From Mesorhizobium sp. SOD10 (lineage in GTDB: Bacteria; Pseudomonadota; Alphaproteobacteria; Rhizobiales; Rhizobiaceae): a DNA stretch of 64,000 nt. The first letter of the stretch is position 1; each line of letters starts with the position of its first letter. Position numbers and translations under genes: made by a program. Where the stretch lies: contig CCNA01000008.1 in assembly GCA_000824805.1 (NCBI GenBank), positions 1 to 64,000 on the forward strand. Reading direction: 5' to 3'. Shown piece after piece: positions 1 through 9,674 of this stretch. The notes beneath the pieces are model-generated. The model was not told where the DNA came from and ran no database searches. It worked only from the letters and a program-made list of their open reading frames with translations.

Positions 1-173
1 TGAACACAGTTGCCATGCCGTTACCTCGAACGTAGGGCGCAGCGGAGCAGAATTCTGAACCGTAGGCGGCGCCTCGAAGTCACGGAATGGATCCTCGGGT
101 CTGCGCGCGTCGCTTCGCTCCTTGCTTCGCCCGGGGACGACCAGGCATCAGCGTCGGCGCTTAGCCTCAGAAG
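1..173. repeat. Non-coding stretch, likely dispersed rhizobial repeat
   Basis: No supported gene. The stretch around 85-150 (ATGGATCCTCGGGTCTGCGC and the CGCTTCGCTCCTTGCTTCGC that follows) resembles a dispersed intergenic element I associate with Mesorhizobium genomes. That association is from memory. It lies just beyond the 3' end of der, which runs towards it. Confidence 0.35.
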
Positions 174-1601
174 TCACCGCTTCTTCGCCCGGCCCGCAAA
201 CGGATTGTCCGAGGTGCGCAGCGCCATGCGGATCGGCACACCGGGCATGTCGAAGGCCTCGCGCAGGCTGTTGGTCAGGTAGCGGACATAGGATTGCGGC
301 ATCGCATCCGGGCGCGAGCAGGAGACGACGAAGCCCGGCGGACGGGTCTTGGCCTGGGTCACATATTTGATCTTCAGCCGGCGACCGGCAACGGCGGGCG
401 GCGGGTGATGCGCGAGGATGCCTTCCAGCCAGCGGTTGAGCTTGCCGGTGGAGACGCGGCTGTTCCAGACCCTGTGCGTCTTGATGACGCTTTCCATCAG
501 CTTGTCGAGGCCGCGCCCGGTCTCGGCCGAGACCGTCACCGCCTGGATGCCGCGCACCTGCGGCAGGAGCCGCTCGGTCTTTTCGCGCAGCTCGGCCAGC
601 AATTCCTGCGGATTGTCGATCAGGTCCCATTTGTTGAAGGCGATTACCGGCGCCCTGCCCTCGCGGATGATGAGATCGGCGATCTGCAGGTCCTGCTTCT
701 CGAAGGGAATGGTGGCATCGAGCACGATGATAACGATCTCGGCGAAGCGGATGGCGCGCAGGCCATCCTGCACCGAGAGCTTCTCGAGCTTCTCCTGCAC
801 CTTCGACTTGCGCCGCATGCCGGCCGTGTCGAACAGTTTTATGCGGCGGCCGCGCCAGTCCCAGTCGACCGAGATCGAATCGCGCGTGATGCCGGCTTCC
901 GGACCGGTGAGCAGCCGCTCCTCGCCGATCAGCGCATTGATCAGCGTCGACTTGCCGGCGTTGGGGCGGCCGACGACGGCGATGCGCAGCGGCTTGGTGT
1001 CGTCATAGGCGGGTTCGGCGTCCGGGTCGGCGATGTCCTCGCCGATCAGCACCTCGCTGGCGGCGATCTCATCGCTCTCGGCTTCATCCTCACCGAGCGC
1101 GCGCTCTTCGCCCAAGGCTTCGACCACCGCGTCGCGCAGGTCCGGCATGCCCTGGCCGTGCTCGGCCGAGACCGGGATCGGCTCGCCGAGACCGAGTTCC
1201 CAGGCCTCCAGCAGTCCTCCTTGAGCGCCCCGCGCCTCGGCCTTGTTGGCCACGAGCACCACCGGCTTGCCGGATTTGCGCACCACTTCGGCGAAGGTGA
1301 GGTCGTCCGGCATCAGGCCGGATTTGGCGTCGACCGTGAAGAAGATGAGGTCCGCCTCGCGGATGGCGATCTCGGTCTGCTGGCGCATGCGGCCGGGCAG
1401 CGTCGAGGCGGCCGCGTCCTCGAAGCCGGCTGTGTCGATGACGTCGAAATGGAGATCGTAGAGCTTCGCCGCATGGACGCGGCGATCGCGCGTCACACCA
1501 GGCGTGTCGTCGACAAGCGCCAGCTTCTTTCCGACCAGCCGATTGAAAAGAGTCGATTTGCCGACGTTAGGCCGGCCGATGATGGCGACTTTGAAGCCCA
1601 T
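174..1601 (-). CDS. der: Ribosome biogenesis GTPase Der (EngA)
   Basis: Essential tandem GTPase that acts in maturation of the 50S ribosomal subunit. The 475-residue product has two G domains in series. The first P-loop is GRPNVGKST (residues 9-17) with DTAG near 56-59 and NKAE near 119. An acidic linker (about 165-205) follows, then the second P-loop GRPNAGKST (211-219) with DTAG and NKWD, and a C-terminal KH-like domain rich in basic residues. Length and order match the family. The ATG at 1601 gives the canonical N-terminus directly before the first P-loop. The TPR membrane protein lies 6 bases upstream on the same strand, so the two are probably cotranscribed. Confidence 0.97.
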   Translation of the reverse strand: MGFKVAIIGRPNVGKSTLFNRLVGKKLALVDDTPGVTRDRRVHAAKLYDLHFDVIDTAGFEDAAASTLPGRMRQQTEIAIREADLIFFTVDAKSGLMPDDLTFAEVVRKSGKPVVLVANKAEARGAQGGLLEAWELGLGEPIPVSAEHGQGMPDLRDAVVEALGEERALGEDEAESDEIAASEVLIGEDIADPDAEPAYDDTKPLRIAVVGRPNAGKSTLINALIGEERLLTGPEAGITRDSISVDWDWRGRRIKLFDTAGMRRKSKVQEKLEKLSVQDGLRAIRFAEIVIIVLDATIPFEKQDLQIADLIIREGRAPVIAFNKWDLIDNPQELLAELREKTERLLPQVRGIQAVTVSAETGRGLDKLMESVIKTHRVWNSRVSTGKLNRWLEGILAHHPPPAVAGRRLKIKYVTQAKTRPPGFVVSCSRPDAMPQSYVRYLTNSLREAFDMPGVPIRMALRTSDNPFAGRAKKR

Positions 1602-1607
1602 CCAGGA

Positions 1608-2273
1608 TCACGACACGTTGCCCGACCCGCGGATCAGCTCGGACATCAGCTGCGCCCGCTGGCGCACATTGCGCGGGGCGGCTTCGTCCGAAGAGATCTG
1701 GTCGAACAGTTTGAGCGCATCCGCCGACTTGCCGTCCTTCCAGGCGGCAAGGCCGAGCGCCTCACGCGCCGAATGGCGCAGCGGATTGGTGTCGGCGGTG
1801 AGCGCCTCGACGCGGCTGGAGACATCGGCGTAAGAGCCGTGATCTACAAGCAGCAGCGCCGCCCTCAGCCGCGCGATGTCGCGGATGCCGGCGGGAATGG
1901 CGTTGTCGGCGGCGACCTCGTCGAAATCCTTGACCGCGCCGTCGACATCGCCCTTGTCGGCCTTGACGGTCGCGGCGCGCATGCGGGCGAGCAGCGGATA
2001 GGCGCCGTAGCCGTCCTTCTCCAGCTGATCGAGCGCGGCGATCGCCTCGTCGTTCTTGCCGTCATTGGCAAGCTTCAGGGCCTGGGAGAAGGCGTCGCCC
2101 GAACGGTTGGCGCGGGTCTCGTCCCAGTAGCGATAGCCGACGACGGCGGCCGTTCCCAGCACGATCAGGATGGCGATGCCGAGAATGGCCGGACCAAAAC
2201 GATCCCACAGCGCCTGCGCCTGCTCGCGACGAATCTCTTCGTTGACTTCGCGGATAAAACTGTCGTCCGACAT
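1608..2273 (-). CDS. TPR membrane protein, YfgM-like
   Basis: Inner-membrane protein of about 221 residues: a short cytoplasmic N-terminus rich in charged residues, one membrane segment near residues 28-48 (LGIAILIVLGTAAVVGYRYW) and a soluble alpha-helical tail with TPR-like repeats. This is the architecture of YfgM, a SecYEG-associated periplasmic chaperone partner. YfgM precedes der in many proteobacteria (with bamB between in gammaproteobacteria), and the neighbour here supports the call. An in-frame TTG lies one codon upstream at 2276, but the ATG at 2273 is the natural start. Function is inferred from architecture and context. Confidence 0.8.
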   Translation of the reverse strand: MSDDSFIREVNEEIRREQAQALWDRFGPAILGIAILIVLGTAAVVGYRYWDETRANRSGDAFSQALKLANDGKNDEAIAALDQLEKDGYGAYPLLARMRAATVKADKGDVDGAVKDFDEVAADNAIPAGIRDIARLRAALLLVDHGSYADVSSRVEALTADTNPLRHSAREALGLAAWKDGKSADALKLFDQISSDEAAPRNVRQRAQLMSELIRGSGNVS

Positions 2274-2474
2274 CAATCAAAACCACTGCTGCCCCGGAAG
2301 GGGGCGCTTCTTGAGCCCCGCGTTTTAGCGAAATTTTGTCGGCATGGAAGGGGGCGGGCCGGAAAATCGGCTGGGAATGCCGGCGCCCGTTGAGCTTGCC
2401 CGAACGTAACCGCGCCACATTTGAGCGATAGCCGGCTTCCGATCAGCGGGAGACGCTTCCGCCAAAGGTTGCCA

Positions 2475-3485
2475 ATGCTTCGTTCGTACCGCGTCCTTGC
2501 ATTCAGTCTCGCCTCGCTCGCCTCGGCCAATGCCGCCTTCGCCGATCCGCCGAAATCGCCAGCCGCTTTGCCGGCCAAAGCCAAGCAGGTGGTGCTGATC
2601 TCTTTCGACGCCGCCCGCGAGATCTCGCAATGGCAACGCAGCCGGGCGCTCGCAAAGCGCACGGGCGCGCATTTCACCTATTTCCTGTCCTGCGTCTTCC
2701 TGCTCTCGCCGGAGACGCGGCAGGACTATGCCGGCCCCGGCAAGGCCGCCGGCAAATCCAATGTCGGCTTCGGCGCCTCGAAACAGGATGTCGCGGACCG
2801 GCTCGAGCAGATCCGGCTGGCGGCGGCCGAAGGCCACGACATCGGCAGCCATGCCTGCGGCCATTTCGACGGCAAGGACTGGAGCAAGGCGGACTGGCTG
2901 GCCGAATTCGCGTCCGCGCGGCGCATTTTCGAAAACGCCTATGCGATCAACGGCATCCCGGAACCGGCCGGCTGGCACGATTTCGCACATCACGCGCTGG
3001 TCGGGTTCCGCGCGCCCTATCTTTCAACGAACAAGGCGCTTTACGAAGCGCTGCCCGAGGCGGGCTTCCAGTATGACGCCAGCGGCGTCTCGAAAAGCCC
3101 GGCCGTGCCGCCGACCGTGAACGGCACAACCCGCTTCGCCCTGCCGCTCATCCCGGAGGGAGAGAAGGCGAAGCCGGTGGTCGCCATGGATTACAATCTC
3201 TATGTCCGCCACTCAGGCGGCACCGAGAAACCCGCCATGGCGGACGCATTCACCGAGCGCGCCTACCAGGCGTTCCGCGCCGCCTTCGATGCCGAGTATA
3301 ACGGCAAGCGCCTGCCGCTGGAGCTCGGCTTCCACTTCACGCTGATGAATAACGGCGCCTACTGGAACGCGCTGGAGCGCTTCGCCAGCGAGGTCTGCGT
3401 CAAAGCGGATGTCGAGTGCATCAGTTTCCGCGACTATGTAGAGCGACAGCGCGCCGGGCAGGCACAAGCGACGGCGGGCGGCTGA
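2475..3485 (+). CDS. Secreted polysaccharide deacetylase-like protein
   Basis: Predicted exported carbohydrate-esterase-4-like protein, 336 residues from the ATG at 2475. This start gives a clean signal peptide (MLRSYRVLAFSLASLASANA, cleavage after AFA). The in-frame ATG at 2421 would put 18 polar residues in front of it. Family-like motifs are SFDAA, where NodB-type enzymes carry the metal-binding TFDD, and GSHACGHFDG, the usual SHxxxH metal site. The first motif has one Asp instead of the usual pair, so activity is uncertain. The gene stands alone, divergent from the TPR/der pair and convergent with bacA. Confidence 0.75.
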   Translation: MLRSYRVLAFSLASLASANAAFADPPKSPAALPAKAKQVVLISFDAAREISQWQRSRALAKRTGAHFTYFLSCVFLLSPETRQDYAGPGKAAGKSNVGFGASKQDVADRLEQIRLAAAEGHDIGSHACGHFDGKDWSKADWLAEFASARRIFENAYAINGIPEPAGWHDFAHHALVGFRAPYLSTNKALYEALPEAGFQYDASGVSKSPAVPPTVNGTTRFALPLIPEGEKAKPVVAMDYNLYVRHSGGTEKPAMADAFTERAYQAFRAAFDAEYNGKRLPLELGFHFTLMNNGAYWNALERFASEVCVKADVECISFRDYVERQRAGQAQATAGG

Positions 3486-3508
3486 GCCGCCCCACATCAA
3501 GGCCCGGT

Positions 3509-4768
3509 TCAGGCCGGGTCTTCGGCGCCCTGCCGCGCCAAGTAGCGCTGGTCGATATCCGGCAGCGGCTCGCCTTCCAGCGTCGCCTCGAAGGCGCGCA
3601 GGCGCTTATGGACCGACTGCAACTCCACGATGGTCGACCAGGAGTTCAACAGGAACTGCAGCGAATTCGTGACTTTGCCGAAGGCGTTCGAGATCTGGTT
3701 CAGGGCGCCGAAGGTGATCTTGTGCGCGACCAGCGAAGGGCCGAGGATGAGCAGCGAGAAGATGTTGTCGGCCTGCAGGTAGGTGTAACGCACGACATTG
3801 AAATAGATGTAATGGAAATAGAGCCTGAAGTAGTTGCGGCGCACATTGGCAAACAGCTCCGTCGTCGTCGCCGGCTGCGCCCGGTCAGGATGATCCTCGC
3901 CATAGACGAGTTCCTTGCGGTAGGCCGCCTCGACGCGCTGATTGCGGAATTGGAGGCCGGGCAATTTAAGACCGGCGATCATCACGGAAATCGTTCCGAA
4001 CAGGCACCAGCCCAATGCGGCAACGACCAGTGGCTGCGGGACCGCGCCGACGATCGGCAATTCGGTGATGTGGGCCTGCAGTTGAATCAAGACCGGCAGA
4101 AAGGCGATCAGGGTCATGATCGACTGGACGAAGGTCGAGCCCAGGTCCTCCATGATCTGCGAAAAGCGCATCGTGTCTTCCTGGATGCGCTGTGAGGCGC
4201 CCTCGATGTGGCGCAGCCGGCCCCAGTTGGCCATGAAGTAATCGTTCATCGCGGTGCGCCAGCGGAAGATCCAGTGGCTGACGATGAAGGCGTTGACCAC
4301 CTGCACATTCATGCCGACCAGCGCCAGCCAGGAGAAATCGGCCAACCCCTTGTAGAATTCGGTGTCGGTCGAGGGCGTCGTTCCCGACATCAGGCCCTGA
4401 ACGTAGTCGAAGAACGGGCCATACCAATTGTTGACCGCAACGGAGACCTGAACGTTGAAGTAGATGAAGAACAGGACGACGGCGGTCATCAGGATCGACC
4501 AGTTCTGCCACGGGTGCGGGGCATACCAGCTCCAGAACGCGTAGAAGATCGCCACGCAGGCCACGAAGTAGATGTAGAACCACAGGAACGGCTTCGACCA
4601 CAGCACCGCGATGCCGATGATGGGTGGCGTGCCGGCCGCTGCCGGCGGCAGGCCGAAGACGGCGCCCAACTGCTCGCCGCCGAAAAACCAGAACAGGATC
4701 GCGGCAAGGCTCCAGATGGCGGCCGAGGTGAAGAAGAGCTTCGGCTGCGGGAAGAAGGATACGAACAC
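3509..4768 (-). CDS. bacA: SbmA/BacA family peptide transporter
   Basis: Inner-membrane importer of antimicrobial peptides. In rhizobia BacA can protect bacteroids from host NCR peptides and affects very-long-chain fatty acid modification of lipid A. The product has 419 residues, matching Sinorhizobium BacA (about 420). It begins with the hydrophobic FVSFFPQPKLFF stretch and has about eight membrane segments, with the conserved region around TEFYKGLADFSWLALVGMN. No ATP-binding domain is present, as expected for SbmA/BacA proteins. The start is GTG at 4768, with a GAGGAAA ribosome site about ten bases upstream. Confidence 0.92.
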   Translation of the reverse strand: MFVSFFPQPKLFFTSAAIWSLAAILFWFFGGEQLGAVFGLPPAAAGTPPIIGIAVLWSKPFLWFYIYFVACVAIFYAFWSWYAPHPWQNWSILMTAVVLFFIYFNVQVSVAVNNWYGPFFDYVQGLMSGTTPSTDTEFYKGLADFSWLALVGMNVQVVNAFIVSHWIFRWRTAMNDYFMANWGRLRHIEGASQRIQEDTMRFSQIMEDLGSTFVQSIMTLIAFLPVLIQLQAHITELPIVGAVPQPLVVAALGWCLFGTISVMIAGLKLPGLQFRNQRVEAAYRKELVYGEDHPDRAQPATTTELFANVRRNYFRLYFHYIYFNVVRYTYLQADNIFSLLILGPSLVAHKITFGALNQISNAFGKVTNSLQFLLNSWSTIVELQSVHKRLRAFEATLEGEPLPDIDQRYLARQGAEDPA

Positions 4769-4890
4769 TGTGGCGGGTTTCCTCGGTCTGACCGCAAATC
4801 AGCGGCGTTGCTGTTCGGCGGGCATAAGGTCACACATTAGGGAGAAAGAAAATGCCCTGCCCGATGCCCGGCACCGAACAAGGCGGCAAA

Positions 4891-6048
4891 TCATGGCGAT
4901 TTTGGCGCGGCCGACCAGGCAATGACGCCGGAGGCGAGCAGCGCGGCCGCCGCCATGATCGAGGCAAGGGTATAATTGCCCGACGCCTGGGCGAGCAGGC
5001 CGGCGGCGATCGGGCCGACGATCTGGCCGAGACCGAAGGCCGCGGTCATCACCGCGAAGATGCGGCGCGGCGCCTGCGGCGCAAGCTGCCTTGCCGTCTG
5101 CAGGCCGAGCGCGGTGATGGCGATGAAGGTGCCGCCGAGCAGCAGGCCGGCGAGCAGCGGCCCGGCGGCGCCCTTGACGGCGACGCTGGCGGTGACGCCG
5201 ACCACCTCGATCAGGCAGGTCGCCGCGTAAGCGGCGTAGAGCCCGATGCGGCCGGCAAGCTTCTGCCACGCCCAAGTCGAAGGAAAGCCGGCAAGGCCGG
5301 CGACCATCCAGACAGTGGCCTCGAAGACGCGTCCGCCGCCCCCTTGGCGCACGATGGCGACCAGGAAAGTGGCCGTCACCACATAGCCGAAGCCGAACAG
5401 ACCGTAGGCGACGATCATTTTCGTCAGCGACCTGTCCTTCGGCAACGCCGGCTCCGGGCCATCGACGCCATTGGCGGGCGTAGCCGAGCCTGCAAGCAGC
5501 ATGACGACGAGCAGGCCGACCGCCGAAAGCGCTCCGGACCAGAGCCAGCCCGCGGCCCAATCCGCGTGCTCGGCGACAAGGACCGCCAGGAGCGCGGAGG
5601 AGACGGCAATGCCCAGGCCGACGCCGCCGAAATGCAGCGCCTGCAAGCCGTTGCGGCCAGCTACGGCCAGATGGCTGAAGACGATGGAGGCCATGAACAC
5701 CATGACGAAAGCGCTGGCGAGGCCAGCGAGGAAGCGGATGACGAGGAAGGCGGCCATCGTCTCGGTGAGCCCCATGAGAGCTGCGAGCACGGCGCTGGCG
5801 GCAAGGCCGGCGAACATCAGCATGCGCTCGCGGCCATGCGCCCAGCCGCCGGCCGCGGCCAAAGCGCCGATGAGGTAGCCGAGATAGTTGGCGGAAGCGA
5901 TCCAGCCGGCATCGGCCGGCGTCAGGTGCAGCCCCTCCATCATGCCCGGCAGGATGGGCGTATAGACGAAGCGGCCGATGCCCTGGGCGACGGCGAGCGA
6001 GACCATGCCGGCGAGAGCAAGACGCAAGGGAGATGGCGAGGCGTTCAT
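4891..6048 (-). CDS. MFS transporter, YbfB/YjiJ family
   Basis: Major facilitator of about 385 residues with twelve predicted membrane helices. The N-terminus (GRFVYTPILPGM) and the segment WIASANYLGYLIGA are typical of the YbfB/YjiJ group, whose substrates are mostly unknown. The start is taken at the ATG at 6048 (MNASPSPL). An ATG 12 codons upstream adds a short basic leader. The gene is separated from bacA by about 120 bases and shows no local regulator. Confidence 0.82.
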   Translation of the reverse strand: MNASPSPLRLALAGMVSLAVAQGIGRFVYTPILPGMMEGLHLTPADAGWIASANYLGYLIGALAAAGGWAHGRERMLMFAGLAASAVLAALMGLTETMAAFLVIRFLAGLASAFVMVFMASIVFSHLAVAGRNGLQALHFGGVGLGIAVSSALLAVLVAEHADWAAGWLWSGALSAVGLLVVMLLAGSATPANGVDGPEPALPKDRSLTKMIVAYGLFGFGYVVTATFLVAIVRQGGGGRVFEATVWMVAGLAGFPSTWAWQKLAGRIGLYAAYAATCLIEVVGVTASVAVKGAAGPLLAGLLLGGTFIAITALGLQTARQLAPQAPRRIFAVMTAAFGLGQIVGPIAAGLLAQASGNYTLASIMAAAALLASGVIAWSAAPKSP

Positions 6049-6130
6049 TGCGGTGCACAATAAGAATGTGCGTCCGCGAAACAATGCGCTTGCGTTGGGC
6101 CAGCGCCGCCGGCAATCGGGCCGGACGGCC

Positions 6131-6331
6131 TCAGAGACAGGTCGTGCCCGCAGTCCCGTATGCGGTGCGGCGGGCGGTCAGCCGGAACGGCATATCGCCG
6201 AGCTCGCGCTCCGACATGGTGTCGAGTACCGGATGTGACAGCGGGTCCGTGATCCAGCGGACGATCTCGCCGTCGTCGCGCGGCCTCGCCTTGGTGCCGG
6301 AAAGCCCTTTCAGCAAAGATAAAATCTTCAT
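6131..6331 (-). CDS. Small hypothetical protein, DUF1127-like tail
   Basis: A 66-residue protein of unknown function. Its middle part (LDTMSERELGDMPFRL) resembles the C-terminal DUF1127 pattern of small alphaproteobacterial proteins (Leu-rich, ERELxDM/I), some of which affect phosphate, carbon and RNA metabolism. The usual arginine-rich N-terminal half is replaced by KILSLLKGLSGTKARPRDD, so the assignment is tentative. A GAGG ribosome site precedes the ATG at 6331. It is divergent from the LysR gene at 6430, with 98 bases between them. Confidence 0.5.
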   Translation of the reverse strand: MKILSLLKGLSGTKARPRDDGEIVRWITDPLSHPVLDTMSERELGDMPFRLTARRTAYGTAGTTCL

Positions 6332-6429
6332 GGGACGACCTCATGGCTGAAGGCTATTGCCCGCGAAATTGTGCGCTTTTCGGTCGGCTTTCAATTGAGA
6401 TTTCACTCCAGGAACTTTAGAAGAACTGA

Positions 6430-7344
6430 ATGGCTATGCTCAATCGTGTCCATCTGAACGGCTTGCGCGCCGTGGAAACCGTCGCCCGGCTGGGATCGCT
6501 GGCGGGAGCGGCGGCCGAGTTGAACGTCTCGGTCAGCGCCGTCAGCCAGCAGGTCAAGCGCACGGAAAAGCAGTTGGGACAGGCGCTGTTCGAACGCACG
6601 CCGGGCGGGCTCGTGCCGACCGAATTCGGCGCCGTCTTCACGGCACGGCTCAGCGCGGGCTTCCGCGAACTCGCACAAGCAGTGGCGCTGGCCGACGAGG
6701 CCAACGAATGCACGCTGGTCGTCTCGGTGGCGCCGGCCTTTGCCTCGAAATGGCTGCTGCCCCGGTTGTCGCGGCATTTCGCGCGGCATCCGAATGTGCT
6801 TTTGCGCATCGACGCATCGGCCAGGGTTGCCGATCTCGACCGCTCCGACATCGATATCGCCATCCGGCTCGGCGACGGCAAATGGCCGGGCGACCGCGCC
6901 GAGCTTCTGCTTGCCCAGGAAGTGTTTCCGGTCTGCGCGCCCTCGATCGCGGCCAGGCTGAAATCGATCGGCGACTTGGCGCAGACCTGCGCCATCACCG
7001 ACGAGCGGGCGATGTTCAGCTGGGACGGCTGGTTCGAAGCGGCCGGCGTCGAGCCGGTCACCTTCCAGAAGGGCGCGCGCTTCACCGATCCGATGCTTTG
7101 CCTGGAATCGGCGATCGCCGGCCATGGCGTGATGCTCGGCTGGCAATTGCTGACCGCCGACGCGCTGGCCGACGGCCGGCTGGTCGCGCCCTTCGGCATC
7201 AGAGCCGAGAGCGGGCTCGGCTATTGGCTGGTGACCTCGGCTACCAAGAGCGAAAGTCGCAAGGTGCGCGACTTCAAGGCCTGGATCCGCGAGGAGATCG
7301 AGGCGACCGTGGGGCAGTTGCGGGCGCTGGACAGCGCCGCATAA
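6430..7344 (+). CDS. LysR-family transcriptional regulator (GcvA-like)
   Basis: A 304-residue LysR regulator. Residues 1-60 form the winged helix-turn-helix (NGLRAVETVARLGSLAGAAAELNVS then AVSQQVKRTEKQLG), with a periplasmic-binding-like effector domain from about 90 to 300. The short arrangement and the SVAPAFASKWLLPRLSRF-like segment are typical of the GcvA subgroup. Its target cannot be read from the sequence. Candidates are the divergent small gene at 6131-6331 or the aminopeptidase downstream. Confidence 0.9.
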   Translation: MAMLNRVHLNGLRAVETVARLGSLAGAAAELNVSVSAVSQQVKRTEKQLGQALFERTPGGLVPTEFGAVFTARLSAGFRELAQAVALADEANECTLVVSVAPAFASKWLLPRLSRHFARHPNVLLRIDASARVADLDRSDIDIAIRLGDGKWPGDRAELLLAQEVFPVCAPSIAARLKSIGDLAQTCAITDERAMFSWDGWFEAAGVEPVTFQKGARFTDPMLCLESAIAGHGVMLGWQLLTADALADGRLVAPFGIRAESGLGYWLVTSATKSESRKVRDFKAWIREEIEATVGQLRALDSAA

Positions 7345-7470
7345 CCGCTGCGCACTTTTCGATAATGCGGTCCATCATGCTTGAGAGCAGGCCCAGTCGA
7401 TCGCGGTGGAAAGGTCAATCGCAGCGGTCTATGTAAGGATGAGAACCCCAACATAACGGCAGGCAGGATC

Positions 7471-8727
7471 ATGACCACACATTCGCGCGGCGTTTCGGCA
7501 AGCATCGACCCGGTGAAGCTCGACAGGCTGGCCGAAGTCGCCGTCAAGGTCGGGCTGCAGCTGCAGCCCGGGCAGGATCTGGTGCTGACCTCGTCGATCG
7601 CGGCGCTGCCGCTGACCCGCCGCATCGTCGAGCACGCCTATAAGGCCGGCGCCGGGCTGGTGACGCCAATCTTCAACGACGATGAGATCACGCTGGCACG
7701 TTTCCGCTATGGCGCGGATGCCGGTTTCGACCGCGCCGCCGGCTGGCTCTACGAAGGCATGGCGAAAGCCTTCTCGAACAATGCCGCCCGGCTTGCGGTA
7801 CGCGGCGAGGACCCGTCGCTGCTCTCATCACAGGATCCGGCCAAGGTGGCGCGCGCCAACAAGGCGAACTCGATGGCCTACCAGCCGGCGCTGGAGAAGA
7901 TCACCGGCTTCGACATCAACTGGAACATCGTCGCCTATCCCGACCTTGCCTGGGCAAAGCAGGTTTTTCCAGGCGAGCCCGACGACGTCGCGGTGGTGAA
8001 GCTCGCCGACGCGATCTTCTCGGCCTCTCGGGTCGATGTCGAGGATCCGATCGGCAACTGGAAGGCGCACAACGCAGCGCTGGCCGAGCGCACGAAATGG
8101 CTGAACGAACATAGTTTCCATGCGCTGCATTTCACCGGTCCGGGCACCGACCTGACCGTCGGACTGGCGGATGGCCATGAATGGATGGGCGGTGCCTCGA
8201 CGGCGAAGAACGGTATCACCTGCAATCCCAATATCCCGACCGAGGAGGTCTTCACCACGCCGCACGCAAGACGTGTCGAGGGCCACGTCTCCTCTACCAA
8301 GCCGCTCTCCTATCAGGGCACACTGATCGACGAAATCTCGGTGCGCTTCGAGGGCGGGCGGATCGTGGAGGCCAAGGCTTCGAAGGGCGAGGACGTGCTG
8401 AAGAAGGTGCTCGACACCGACGAGGGCGCGCGGCGTCTCGGCGAAGTGGCGCTGGTGCCGCATTCCTCGCCGATATCGAAGAGCGGGCTCCTGTTCTTCA
8501 ACACGCTGTTCGACGAGAACGCCGCCTGCCATATCGCGCTCGGGCAGTGCTATTCGAAATGCTTGGTCAACGGCGCCTCGCTCAGCCAGGACGAGATCGC
8601 CGAGCGCGGCGGCAATAAGAGCTTCATCCACATCGACTGGATGATCGGCTCGGACAAGATCGACATCAACGGTGTCGCCAAGGACGGCGGCCGCGTGCCG
8701 GTGATGCGCCAGGGCGAGTGGGCGTAG
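7471..8727 (+). CDS. Aminopeptidase, M29 family
   Basis: Metallo-aminopeptidase (AmpS/AmpT/PepS, peptidase M29) of 418 residues, which removes N-terminal amino acids using two metal ions. Seen in the sequence are the metal-site region EEVFTTPHARRVEG (about residues 250-263), LGEVALVPHSSPIS, and the C-terminal HIDWMIGSDKIDING, all characteristic of M29. The ATG at 7471 is preferred: it gives the typical N-terminus (DPVKLDRLAEVAVKVGLQLQPGQ), and the upstream reading frame is low-complexity. DUF488 follows after 24 bases. Confidence 0.9.
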   Translation: MTTHSRGVSASIDPVKLDRLAEVAVKVGLQLQPGQDLVLTSSIAALPLTRRIVEHAYKAGAGLVTPIFNDDEITLARFRYGADAGFDRAAGWLYEGMAKAFSNNAARLAVRGEDPSLLSSQDPAKVARANKANSMAYQPALEKITGFDINWNIVAYPDLAWAKQVFPGEPDDVAVVKLADAIFSASRVDVEDPIGNWKAHNAALAERTKWLNEHSFHALHFTGPGTDLTVGLADGHEWMGGASTAKNGITCNPNIPTEEVFTTPHARRVEGHVSSTKPLSYQGTLIDEISVRFEGGRIVEAKASKGEDVLKKVLDTDEGARRLGEVALVPHSSPISKSGLLFFNTLFDENAACHIALGQCYSKCLVNGASLSQDEIAERGGNKSFIHIDWMIGSDKIDINGVAKDGGRVPVMRQGEWA

Positions 8728-8751
8728 CTCCTCCCTTGTAAGGAGGGTGTG

Positions 8752-9102
8752 ATGGCCTTCGACATAGCGGTGAAGCGCGTCTATGAGCCGCCGGCGAAAG
8801 CCGACGGCCAGCGAGTGCTGGTCGACCGCCTCTGGCCGCGCGGCGTCAGCAAGAAGGACGCCGAATTGACGCTGTGGCTGAGGGAGATCGCGCCGAGCGA
8901 CGAACTGCGCAAATGGTTCGGGCACGAGCCGGAGCGCTGGGCCGAGTTCCAGAAGCGATACCGGACCGAGCTCGACGCCAACAAGGAAGCGGTGGCGCAG
9001 TTGCGTGGCATGCTGCGCGAGGGCAAGGTGACGCTGCTCTACGGCGCGCATGACGAGGCGCACAACAATGCGGTGGCGCTGGCGGAATACCTGCAGACGT
9101 AA
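8752..9102 (+). CDS. DUF488 family protein, YeaO-like
   Basis: A 116-residue protein of the DUF488/YeaO family: VKRVYEPP near the N-terminus, then VLVDRLWPRGVSKK, the family signature, and a conserved LLYGAHDEAHNNAVAL tail. Biochemical function is unknown. A strong AAGGAGGG site (8740-8747) precedes the ATG at 8752. A GTG one codon upstream is also in frame. The gene probably shares a transcript with the M29 aminopeptidase. Confidence 0.85.
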   Translation: MAFDIAVKRVYEPPAKADGQRVLVDRLWPRGVSKKDAELTLWLREIAPSDELRKWFGHEPERWAEFQKRYRTELDANKEAVAQLRGMLREGKVTLLYGAHDEAHNNAVALAEYLQT

Positions 9103-9150
9103 CGTTGAGATGCTGGCGGGACAGCGGAACGCGGCTGACGAAGATCGAAC

Positions 9151-9504
9151 CTACTTGCTACCAACCGCCTCCTCGTAAACTTCGGGCTTGAACCCCACCA
9201 GGACCCGATCGCCGACCTCCAGCACCGGCCGTTTGATCATCGTCGGCTTGGCGAGCATCATCTTCTTCGCCTTCTTCTCATCCAGCCCCGCCTTGTCCGC
9301 TTCAGGCAGCTCGCGAAAAGTCGTGCTGCCCTTGTTGAGCAGCTTTTCCCAGCCGACCTTGCCGACCCAGCCGTTCAGTTTGCCGGCCTCGATTCCCTCG
9401 GCCCGGTAGTCATGGAACCGATAGGGCACGTCATGGCTCTCCAGCCAGACGCGCGCCTTCTTGATCGTGTCGCAGGTGGTGATGCCGTACATGGTGATGG
9501 TCAA
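9151..9504 (-). CDS. ArsC/Spx-family protein, YffB-like
   Basis: A 117-residue thioredoxin-fold protein of the ArsC/Spx superfamily, closest in pattern to YffB: MYGITTCDTIKKARVWLE at the N-terminus with a single conserved Cys, and a C-terminal KPTMIKRPVLEVGDRVLVGF segment. Arsenate reductase activity is not implied, because YffB-type proteins lack a proven arsenic role and there is no ars operon here. The start is read as TTG at 9504, which keeps the first beta strand. The next ATG at 9492 would remove it. Confidence 0.82.
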   Translation of the reverse strand: MTITMYGITTCDTIKKARVWLESHDVPYRFHDYRAEGIEAGKLNGWVGKVGWEKLLNKGSTTFRELPEADKAGLDEKKAKKMMLAKPTMIKRPVLEVGDRVLVGFKPEVYEEAVGSK

Positions 9505-9674
9505 GGCGGGCCTCTGTCGGATGGTTTCGAATCCGGCGGAAGCCTAGGCCGGCCCTGCCCACTTTGCCAGCGCTTGCCCCGGTGCGATTTTAGTGTTTGC
9601 CAATAATAAGGTTTTTTCCTAAGTATTTTCCGCAACGGACATCCGACCACCATGCGGTCCCGAAAGGAACAGCT

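Noticed and set aside
294..2393. A 699-codon open frame antisense to der and the TPR gene
   Set aside because: It lies fully opposite two well-supported genes, has no recognisable domain, and is the expected long shadow frame of high-GC coding DNA.
9151..9504. Arsenic resistance with the nearby ArsR gene
   Set aside because: The ArsC-like protein is of the YffB type, the ArsR gene is divergent and pairs with SRPBCC, and no arsenite pump is present.
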